Positions 1-7,628 of a DNA stretch of 64,000 nucleotides are shown here, piece after piece. This stretch comes from Lachnospiraceae bacterium AM48-27BH. GTDB taxonomy: Bacteria; Bacillota; Clostridia; Lachnospirales; Lachnospiraceae. Position 1 is the first letter of the stretch. Each line of letters begins with the position of its first letter. The DNA is taken from assembly GCA_003478355.1 (NCBI GenBank), contig QUFC01000013.1, positions 1 to 64,000 of the forward strand, read 5' to 3'. Under the pieces are notes generated by a model, which saw nothing but the letters and a program-made list of their open reading frames with translations, did no database searches and was not told the origin of the DNA. Made by a program: the position numbers and the translations under genes.

Positions 1-16
1 CGCCATGATACAAAAA

Positions 17-44
17 TACCGCCCGTAGTCTCGTTTGGGCGGTA
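17..44 (-). terminator. Hairpin with minus-strand T-run, probable terminator
   Basis: TACCGCCC (17-24) pairs perfectly with GGGCGGTA (37-44). Read on the minus strand the stem is followed by TATTTTTG, the layout of a Rho-independent terminator. The gene it would serve lies outside or has been lost. The following 45-250 region shows no convincing gene. Confidence 0.45.
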
Positions 45-254
45 CTTTGTGTAAGATTGGCAGTCCATTATTAAGTTTTTTATTATGTTCCCTTTGTACA
101 CCGTTGCAAATGAGAAAAAATGATTAAAAACCATATCATTCTTTTGAATATCTATTAATTGGGATACCACAGAATATGGATGATCATGGTGCTGGTTTCT
201 GTAAAAAATCTGTTTCCATGGTCAGACATGCTGTTAGCGGAATGTAGAAAATAG

Positions 255-602
255 TTTATGAACTAATGCCGCTCTTCGGAGCGGTTAATGAAAAGTCTAA
301 TCCCCCAGCTGTGCTGGGGACAATGGAATAAGTGGAAACGGTGAGGATAACAAAATAAAGCCTCCTGTGATATGATGAGAATGGTGTCGCAAGCCAAACT
401 CAAAATCAAAGGAGGAGGTCCAAACGGACAATAGAAGTTTATCACATACCAGATGGAAATGCCAGTATCACATAGTATTTATACCGAAATACAGAAAAAA
501 GGTATTGTATGGAAAGTTAAGAACAGAAGTAAGAGAAATCATAAGTATATTGTGCAAATATCGGAAGGTGGAAATCATAGCAGGTGCAGTATGCCTGGAC
601 TA
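255..602 (+). mobile_element. Left part of an IS200/IS605-family element
   Basis: This stretch holds the 5' end of a TnpA gene preceded by two strong stem-loops: CCGCTC-TTCG-GAGCGG at 269-284 and CCCCAGC/GCTGGGG at 303-319. Hairpins upstream of tnpA are typical of IS200-type left ends, where they limit read-in transcription and translation of TnpA. The element stops abruptly at the IS3 insertion, and no right half is found after 2076, so it is a dead remnant. The outer left boundary is uncertain. Confidence 0.7.
424..602 (+). pseudogene. tnpA: IS200-type transposase TnpA, 5' fragment
   Basis: The frame beginning at 424 encodes a peptide with HIVFIPKYRKK followed by VLYGKLRTEVREII and VEIIAGAVCLD. 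This is the hallmark N-terminal third of Y1 (HUH) transposases of the IS200 family. The HUH motif (normally DHVH) and the catalytic tyrosine should come next, but the frame is cut by the IS3-type inverted repeat at 603 and meets a stop at once. The expected ATG is ACG here (424-426), after a GGAGGAGG ribosome binding site, so even the start appears mutated. The fragment is clearly non-functional. Confidence 0.75.
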
Positions 603-2076
603 GAGGGTGCGGACAAAATTCTGGACTACTATAGGGCTTCGAAAGGAGCCTTTTTATGTATTCAAAAGAACAAAAGGATATTGCACTACGGATATATCAT
701 CAAACAGAGTCTGTAACTGAAACTATTAGGATTCTAGGGTATCCAACACGTAGAAATCTGTACACATGGATTGCTGAGGAAAATACCCCACCCAAAACAA
801 GGAAAGAATACCCTGTAATTGATAATCCTCCTGATCATCCTCGCAATCCTCCATTAGAAGTAAAATTAGATGCAATTCACTGTTGCTATGAGCTCGGAGA
901 AAATATAAAATATGTTTCAGAAGACATTGGGTATAGTAGAGCTAGTATTTATCAATGGCGAAAACGTTATTTAAAAGAAGGTACATTAGGTCTTATGAAT
1001 CACAAAAACATTACTCCGGGAACATTAGTAGAAGGTTCTGTTTCAAGTACAGATATTTCTTCTGATGAAATAAATCAGCTGAAGGCTCAAATGCAAGATA
1101 TGCAATTAGAAATAGACATTCTTAAAGAAACGATAAATGTATTAAAAAAAGACCCAGACATCGATCAGAGTGCTCTCAGCAACAGAGAGAAGGCGGTGAT
1201 AATCGATGTCTTGAAAATAGATACTCACTGCCATTATTATTACAGAAATTACAATTATCAAAAAGCAGTTATTATTATCAGGAACAATCCCTACAAAAAA
1301 AAGATAAATATACACTTTTACGTGTTAGAGTCATTGAATTATTTACAGAGAATAAAGGTCGATATGGTTACAGACGAATTCATGCCCTACTTAAGCGTGA
1401 AAATATAATTGTCTCAGAAAAAGTTATTCGTAGGATTATGAAAGAAGAACAACTTGTAGTAAAAATCAAACGAACTCGTAAATATAATTCCTATCAAGGT
1501 GAAATATCTCCAGCAGTAGATAATCTAATTAACAGAAATTTTTCTGCATCTAAACCTAACGAAAAGTGGTTAACAGATATAACCGAGTTTGCAATTCCGG
1601 CAGGAAAGGTTTATTTATCGCCTATAGTAGATTGTTTTGATGGCTTACTTGTCAATTGGAATATAAGCACTTCTCCAGATGCATTACTTGTCAATTCTAT
1701 GCTTGACGATGCAGCTAAATTACTATCTGTAGGAGAAAAACCAATCATACATTCAGACAGAGGCGTACACTACCGCTGGCCAGGCTGGATTGACAGGATG
1801 GAGAAAAATGGTTTCATACGATCAATGTCAAAGAAAGGCTGTTCACCTGATAATTCCGCCTGTGAGGGCGTATTTGGAAGAATTAAAAATGGGATGTTCT
1901 ATAATGCAGATTGGTTTGGGGTAAACATCTCAGAATTTATTGGTATTTTAAATGATTATCTTTATTGGTATAATGAAAAAAGAATAAAAAAATCATTAGG
2001 ATATTTGAGTCCTATAGAGTACAGACATAGACTTGGATTGGTCACTTAGATAGTCCAAGAAAATGTCCGCACCCTC
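603..2076 (+). mobile_element. IS3-family insertion sequence
   Basis: The terminal inverted repeats are GAGGGTGCGGACA at 603-615 and its complement TGTCCGCACCCTC at 2064-2076; similarity continues inward (TGGACTA). Between them lies an OrfA/OrfB-type transposase. If the classic TG...CA tips of the IS3 family are used, the element is 608-2071. No direct target duplication is visible in the flanks (GGACTA left, GAATGA right), so one side may have been rearranged after insertion. It interrupts the IS200 remnant. Confidence 0.85.
656..2049 (+). CDS. IS3-family transposase OrfA-OrfB, frameshifted
   Basis: The start follows AAAGGAG at 642-648. The first part (frame of 656) has two helix-turn-helix segments (VSEDIGYSRASIYQWRKRY) and a coiled coil rich in Leu and Ile, as in OrfA. 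The second part, from about 1216 in the -1 frame, reads NRYSLPLLLQKLQLSKSSYY, then an HTH_21-like segment, and from about 1555 the rve/DDE integrase core: D in LTDITEF, D in HSDRGVHY, E in ACEGVFGRIK. The switch lies at TTGAAAATAG (1211-1220). It could be a programmed -1 shift on the A-run or a lost A. The A7G run at 1144-1151 is an alternative slip site, but the conserved LSNREK peptide lies after it in the first frame, so it is less likely. Confidence 0.85.
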
Positions 2077-2188
2077 GAATGAGTTTGTTTTTGTGTAAAG
2101 AGAATATTGCAATTTGAAGCGGAGAAATTGCAGAAATAGAAGAATTATTTCTATTCGGTTGGTGGTTAGAGAAAGTAGGTAGAATTCA

Positions 2189-3466
2189 ATGGTAGAAGGA
2201 CGCTATTATCCTGGAACATTTGTTTTGGAGATGGAAAAAGAGTTTTATGAGGAAATGCTTTATAGTTCTTTCTCGTATGAAGAGATGGCTACATTTGTAC
2301 ATGAATATATTCACTATTTACAAGATATATCAACAGTTTATGCTTTAACGTTGTACCAACACAGAGCAAAACTATTACAATTAAATTTAGCAGTAGCACA
2401 AAGAGAAAAAGTGGTAAAGATACCCATAAGTTTGGAAAAATGTGGGATACCAAATGTTTATGCAAAGACAGAAGAATTATCTTTTTATGAAGGGGATAAG
2501 TTAGAGAAGAAAATTCATCATATAAATGAAATACAGATTGGAAATGAGGAGATATTAGATGAAATATTAAAAGAATATTCTGATTGTAAAAATGTGAAGA
2601 TACCAGCGATTTTAATTTATTATGATGATAAAGATATTCCAACAACGTTTGGTGCTCGTTATATTATGGAAAGTATGGCTTATTTAATAGAAAAAAATTG
2701 CTTTGGCGCGGATACAAGGAAAAAAGAATTTCCGTATAATGTGTGTGAGATAATTTGTGAAAAAATTTACCCAGAGTTGTTGTTATATCCGCAATGTATA
2801 GTAGGATTGTGTGAAATTGCATTAATGTATGAACACAGTGGAGTTGCTTTTTGCTTGATTTTATTAGAATTGAAAAAGAAAAAATTTGATTCTTTAAATA
2901 TTATAAGTTATTTAGAAAATTTGATAAATTGTAATATAAAGAAACTGGAAGAAATTAATGTATCGCTTGTAAAAAATATAGATTTTTTATTTCCACCTGT
3001 ATCGCTTGTAAAAAATATAGATTTTTTATTTCCACCTAACCTTAAATATATGGATGTTCCTAATGAGTATATTAAGACAATATTCAGGTGTGGATTGGAA
3101 TATAGAAAAAAGAATCATTTGTTTATTACAAATATGTTTTTTGAAAAAGATCCATTGAATTGCATTAAAACATGGATGGAATATTTTCCGACTCCAATGT
3201 TTTTTGATAAAAAGAAGCAACTATATGGAAACAATGATGAAATAATTAAGCTATTGATTCCATTAGCATTACTTGAATATTTTGAATACCCAAAGAATGG
3301 ATGCTCATTGTTTGAATATTGTAAGGATAGCAAGATGAAAAATGCAAATGAAGATGTATGTAAAAAGGAACCATGGAAGCAATGTTTAAATAATGAGATT
3401 TGTCCATTAGCATGGTATTTTGTTCGATTTGACTTGGAGAATAAGAAATTTGAAATTGTTAAATAG
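2189..3466 (+). CDS. HExxH-motif protein, putative zinc peptidase, unknown family
   Basis: A protein of 425 residues that I do not recognise as a named family. The clearest feature is HEYIHYLQ at residues 38-42 (HExxH), a gluzincin-like zinc site whose Glu would be the general base. No signal peptide or membrane segment is seen, so a cytoplasmic protein is likely. A cysteine-rich C-terminal tail (CKDSKMKN...CKKEPWKQC...CPLAW) could bind another metal. A 39-bp direct duplication at 2960-3037 repeats thirteen residues. The gene is AT-rich, unlike the core genes, and sits beside a PD-(D/E)xK-like gene and a helicase fragment, which suggests a transferred defence or mobile module. The ribosome binding site is weak. 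Confidence 0.6.
   Translation: MVEGRYYPGTFVLEMEKEFYEEMLYSSFSYEEMATFVHEYIHYLQDISTVYALTLYQHRAKLLQLNLAVAQREKVVKIPISLEKCGIPNVYAKTEELSFYEGDKLEKKIHHINEIQIGNEEILDEILKEYSDCKNVKIPAILIYYDDKDIPTTFGARYIMESMAYLIEKNCFGADTRKKEFPYNVCEIICEKIYPELLLYPQCIVGLCEIALMYEHSGVAFCLILLELKKKKFDSLNIISYLENLINCNIKKLEEINVSLVKNIDFLFPPVSLVKNIDFLFPPNLKYMDVPNEYIKTIFRCGLEYRKKNHLFITNMFFEKDPLNCIKTWMEYFPTPMFFDKKKQLYGNNDEIIKLLIPLALLEYFEYPKNGCSLFEYCKDSKMKNANEDVCKKEPWKQCLNNEICPLAWYFVRFDLENKKFEIVK
2960..3037 (+). repeat. Perfect 39-bp tandem duplication in the HExxH gene
   Basis: Bases 2960-2998 are repeated exactly at 2999-3037. The length is a multiple of three, so the frame is kept and the residues VSLVKNIDFLFPP occur twice in a row. 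The two copies are identical, which points to a recent slippage event or an assembly duplication. Confidence 0.95.
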
Positions 3467-3522
3467 ATGGTATGAAATCTAGTGAATATTAATTTAAAAA
3501 ATATATTTTATATGGTGATTAT

Positions 3523-4086
3523 ATGAAAAATACTAAAGAATTAGAAGAAATTTTTGAACATGCTAATAGGCTTTTTTTGAAAAATAATATTGTGTTATTT
3601 GAGACAAAGGTATCTGAAAGAACTTTATGTGGTGCTTTGATGATAGAACTGCATGAGGTGTTAAAGAATACCAGATATTTTAACTATTATGTAGATGTAG
3701 AATATAATCGTAACATTGGCGGGATGGTAAAGACTATAAAAAAGACATATAGAGGCATGGATGAATGCATTGTAACTATTAATTGTGATTTGATTGTACA
3801 TAGTAGAGGAAAAAATAAATTAAGGGATAATCTCATAGCGTTAGAAATGAAAAAATCAACTGGAAGAAAAATTGATAAAGATAATGATAGAATTAGACTT
3901 GAATGTTTAACAAAAAGTCCAGGACAAGATATATGGAGCTATGGAAGAAAAGCATTACCCCAGTATGTATGTGGATATGGTCTTGGTGTATATTATGAGG
4001 TAAATTTTAAACGACAAAGTATTTTAGTGGAATATTATAAGGAAGGTAATTGCTATTATCAATATGAAATGAGAATCCCTAATTGA
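3523..4086 (+). CDS. PD-(D/E)xK nuclease-like protein
   Basis: A protein of 187 residues whose centre has the spacing of a PD-(D/E)xK nuclease fold: CDLIVHS with Asp89 at the end of one strand, then LIALEMKKS with Glu108-x-Lys110. These would bind the metal and help hydrolyse the phosphodiester bond. The helix GALMIELHEVLKN near residues 38-50 may supply the upstream acidic residue. Family assignment rests on this motif only. It lies 56 bp after the HExxH gene, on the same strand and with the same AT-rich composition, so the two probably form one transcription unit. The 78-bp palindrome and a helicase remnant follow. Confidence 0.55.
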   Translation: MKNTKELEEIFEHANRLFLKNNIVLFETKVSERTLCGALMIELHEVLKNTRYFNYYVDVEYNRNIGGMVKTIKKTYRGMDECIVTINCDLIVHSRGKNKLRDNLIALEMKKSTGRKIDKDNDRIRLECLTKSPGQDIWSYGRKALPQYVCGYGLGVYYEVNFKRQSILVEYYKEGNCYYQYEMRIPN

Positions 4087-4126
4087 AGAAAAAAGGATAT
4101 ATATGATTGTATCTGAATTGAAATTT

Positions 4127-4204
4127 GGTTCTATGTCAAGATTTAGTACAAGTTAAAATGAGGTTTTCCCCATCTTAACTTGTACTAAATCTTGACATAG
4201 AACC
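4127..4204. repeat. 78-bp perfect palindrome, MITE-like
   Basis: Bases 4127-4156 are the exact reverse complement of 4175-4204, with an 18-nt loop. The outer tip GGTTCTATGTCAAG resembles ends of ISL3-type elements, so this may be a minimal non-autonomous element or two abutting IS ends left by a deletion. The helicase fragment begins immediately after the right arm, which makes the palindrome the likely cause of its truncation. Confidence 0.85.
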
Positions 4205-4205
4205 A

Positions 4206-4478
4206 TTCAATACAATTCATGGGGTTAAGGGAGAAACGCATGATGCAACTCTTTATCTTGAAACAGAGAGAAAGGGAGCATCCGATTTAAGTAGAATTCT
4301 TCCATATTATGGCGTGGGAAAAGTAGGAAAATCAAATTTATATGATTATAGTCGTAAACTTGCCTATGTGGGGATGAGTAGACCTAGAAAGCTATTGTGT
4401 GTAGCGATGCAGGATAAAACCTATGAAAAAAGTAAAGGTGTTTTTGATGCTGACTGGGAAATTTTTGATTTGAGATAA
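4206..4478 (+). pseudogene. C-terminal fragment of a UvrD-like SF1 helicase
   Basis: An open frame of about 90 codons with no start codon. It has TIHGVKGETHDATLYLET, which matches the SF1 helicase motif around the Ser/Thr-x-His...Lys-Gly-x-E segment, and YVGMSRPRKLLCVAMQ, which matches motif VI (the arginine finger region). It ends in FDLR and a stop. Walker A, Walker B and everything upstream are absent, cut off at the palindrome. The particular motif forms resemble the UvrD-like helicases found in two-gene defence systems such as Gabija (GajB), but I cannot confirm that. It cannot work as a helicase. Confidence 0.7.
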
Positions 4479-5028
4479 TAAGGAATTGTTAAAAGTAAAA
4501 AATTCCATAGGTATCTATGAAGAGTTTAGGGTATTTGTTGGTTTTTTCTATTAATATATAAATACCTCCTAATGTGTTATTCTCTTTTTGCGTGGAAATC
4601 ATGGGTTACGAAAAACGCGAACCTGCAAATCAATGCAAGTTCGCGTTTTCTGAATTATGGATGGAGATAAGCAGGAATAAGATGGGAGAGAGAAAAGAAG
4701 AGTTTGAAACATGCTAGGAGGATGAACTTAGGTAAACGATGGAGCGTTTACTATAGGGTAGCAAAAATAGTCGCTTGATTTTCAGCACTTTAACTGAAAA
4801 CTAAGCGGCTATTTTTAAAGAGAGAAGGTACAGATAGAATGAATTGAACTGAGTAGGGCTGACTTGAAATTTTAAATTCCAGTGCAGTGGTAAATTCCAC
4901 CAGACATTAAAATTCCTTGATTTTATTGAATTATAATGAGCAAAATCTTTAGATAACTGGTATAATTAAGCTAACTTCTCATAAAATATCTGAGTTTGTG
5001 ACATGGAAAAGAGACCTCTGGATATCTG
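4479..5028. other. Non-coding stretch with two strong hairpins
   Basis: No convincing gene. AAAACGCGAAC (4612-4622) pairs with GTTCGCGTTTT (4639-4649), a terminator-like stem. A second stem pairs 4764-4785 with 4794-4815 (19 of 22 positions) and ends in a T-run, also terminator-like. A smaller dyad GTAAACG/CGTTTAC lies near 4733-4752. The last 200 bases contain scattered copies of TAAATTCCA and probably represent decayed upstream parts of the KAP gene. Confidence 0.6.
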
Positions 5029-5811
5029 GTGTGTAAGACTAAATTCCACAGGCCACATGGGCATGCGGTACAATTATTGGAGAGAATTAAACATTATCTG
5101 TGTGACGATAGAATTACGTTTGTTTTTTCTGTTAATTTGAGTGAACTACAGCATACGATTAAGCATTTTTACGGTAATACATTTGACGGATGCAGATATT
5201 TGGATCGTTTTTTTGATATGCGATTGTCTTTACCGCCAGCTGATAAGAATGCATTTTATAGAGAAATGGGTTTGGAGTCCAATTATGGATTGGAACGAGT
5301 ATCCCGTAGGGTGATTGATACCTATAATATGGAATTACGGGAAGCAGGCCGATTCTATAAGCAAGTAAAGATAGCGGCATATGAGCCAACACATGGTAGT
5401 GTTAAATGGGATTTTTCATTTTTAGATGGGGAAGCAAAGCACTTCATGTTGATGTTTATTGTGCCGATTCTTATAGGATTGAAAATGGTTGATATATCGT
5501 TATACGATGCGTTTGTTACTGGAAAAAATTCAAAGCCGCTTATGGATGTATATTTGAACTCGCAATTAGAAACATGGGTGGTTTCAAAATTGCTTAATAG
5601 AGATGAATCTTTGGAGAAAGAAGAAGGAAAAAGATTAATTACAGTAGAGCAAAAATTGAACGATCTGTATGAAGCGATATTTGTTACTGAGTATGCGAAT
5701 AGAGCCAATGGTGTGATAATGGGAAAATGTGAATTCGATGAACGCTCAAGACTGTTTGTAAAAATGATTGAGAGTCAGTTATCTCCTTATGCAGATTATG
5801 AGGTGGAATAA
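5029..5811 (+). pseudogene. KAP-family P-loop NTPase, 3' remnant
   Basis: The residues AVQLLERIKHYL, then ITFVFSVNLSELQHTIK, then FDGCRYLDRFFDMRLSLP are the segment that follows the Walker B motif in KAP-type P-loop NTPases, which are often membrane-linked and found in phage-defence or plasmid contexts. Only this C-terminal portion of about 255 residues remains. Walker A, the membrane-inserted region and Walker B itself are missing, and the junction HRPHGH replaces the usual DRC-RP segment. The GTG at 5029 is only the first possible start in the frame and has no good ribosome binding site. The gene is probably dead. Confidence 0.7.
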
Positions 5812-5943
5812 AAGGGTACTTTTGAAATAAAATGTTTACCATGAAAAAAGCAATACAAATCGTTGGTTGTGTTAGATCAAGAACCATGATAACATAAAGA
5901 TAATAAAAGGTCTCTATATTGCTATGAGAAGGGAGCAGAGTCC

Positions 5944-7613
5944 ATGAATTGGTTGAAAATTCCAGTTGGTGTTTCTGATTTCGGTGAGATTCGAAAAAAC
6001 GATTATTACTATATTGATAAGTCAGCATTAATTAGTGACTTATTAAAGAAAGCTGGGACTAAGGTTACTTTGATCACTCGTCCGCGCCGCTTCGGAAAAA
6101 CACTCGGTATGAGTATGTTGGAACATTTTTTTGATATACGGAAAGATAGTAAAAAAGTCTTTGAAGGATTGGAGATTGTTAAACAGACGAAGTTATGTGA
6201 GGAATGGATGAATCAGTATCCGACGATTTTTGTCTCCTTCCGCCAGGTGGATGGCTTGGATTTTGTTGGGGCATATGGGATGCTTAAAATGGTCATTTCG
6301 GATTTATTTAAAGAACATTTATATTTGTTGGACAGTGAGAATGTCAGTGATTTTGATAAAGAGATCATGAAACAGCTCCTCTGGAGAAAAGCCTCGGTAA
6401 TAGATGTGAAGGGAAGTCTGATCCTGCTTACAAGGATGCTGAAATCACATTACGGGAAACAAGTTGTTCTGTTGATGGACGAGTATGATGTCCCTATGGC
6501 AAAAGCCAATAACCATGGTTATTATAAGGAAATGCTGGATGTCATGAAGGGACTGATGCAGGCATTGAAAGATAACTCAGCCCTTTCCTTTGCGGTGGTA
6601 ACAGGGTGTCTGAGAATTGCGAAAGAAAGTATTTTTACAGGAACGAATAACTTCGTTTCTGATACAATTACGGATTCTAGACTGAGTGAATATTTTGGTT
6701 TTACACAGGAGGAAGTTGATCAGATTCTTGAGAATTTTGATGTGAAAACTTAGCAGATCAGATAAGAGTGTGGTATGATGGCTATCATTTTGGTGATTTC
6801 GATGTATATTGCCCGTGGGATGTGATGAACTATCTTCTGGATCTGCAGAGGAATCCCAAGGCAAAGCCTGCAAGCTACTGGAAGAACACCAGTGACAATG
6901 CAATCATTCGTTCATTTATTGATTATGCGGGCGGAACGATTACGAAGAAACTGGAGACGTTGTTAGCTGGTGGATATATTTTTCAACGTGTAGATGAGGG
7001 ATTGACGTATGATTATCTTCATTCTTCTGAGGATAATCTTTGGAGTATTCTTTATCTGACCGGATATTTGACACGGTTGAGGAAGCAGGAATTGGACGGC
7101 GAATTGCCAGAAGGAATGACAGCGCTTGTGATCCCCAATGCAGAGATTAAAGAAATTTTTGAGACAACCATCATCCGGTGGTTTGATGACAGTGCGAAAA
7201 CCTGGAACCGGAGCGCTCTATTTAATGCAGTCTGGGGCGGTGACAGCGAAGAAATTACCAGAGAAATGAATACGCTTTTGCGGAAAACAATCAGCTATCA
7301 TGATTATAAAGAGGATTTCTATCATGCGTTTCTTGCGGGTATTTTTACTGGTGCGGGATACATGGTGGATTCGAATAAGGAACACGGCGAAGGGCGGAGC
7401 GATGTTGTCGTTTATGATGAGATCAATGCTCGTGTGGCGGTGTTTGAGGCGAAGTATACAAAAAATTTGGAAAAACTGGAAAATGCATGCGATGCCGCTT
7501 TGGAGCAGATCGATGAACGGATGTATGCAAAGGAATATGAAGATGATTATGATCAGATCCTTTGCTATGGGATATCGTTTTTTAAGAAACGGTGCAGGGT
7601 GAAGAAAAAGTAA
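5944..7613 (+). CDS. AAA ATPase with C-terminal PD-(D/E)xK nuclease domain, frameshifted
   Basis: Two adjoining frames (5944-6753 and 6768-7613) are one gene of about 555 residues. Part one has the AAA-ATPase-like module: PVGVSDFGEIRK, YYIDKSALI, the phosphate-binding motif RPRRFGKT (residues 46-53) and Walker B VVLLMDEYDVP (Asp179, Glu180). Part two begins VWYDGYHFGD and ends with a nuclease-like site, GRSDVVV then AVFEAKYT (D...E-x-K), as in DUF1703. Adding one A to the run at 6745-6748 restores the frame as DVKNLADQIRVWYDG. These proteins are widespread in anaerobes and gut bacteria and have no firm function. The CHAT protease starts 15 bp downstream. Confidence 0.8.
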
Positions 7614-7628
7614 GGAGGGATGCGTTTT

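Noticed and set aside
1144..1151. A7G run in the IS3 gene as the programmed -1 frameshift site
   Set aside because: The conserved LSNREK peptide lies after it in the original frame, so the switch must occur later, near 1214.
4720..4776. Short ORF after AGGAGG (MNLGKRW...)
   Set aside because: The ATG abuts the ribosome binding site with no spacing and the frame ends inside a terminator hairpin.
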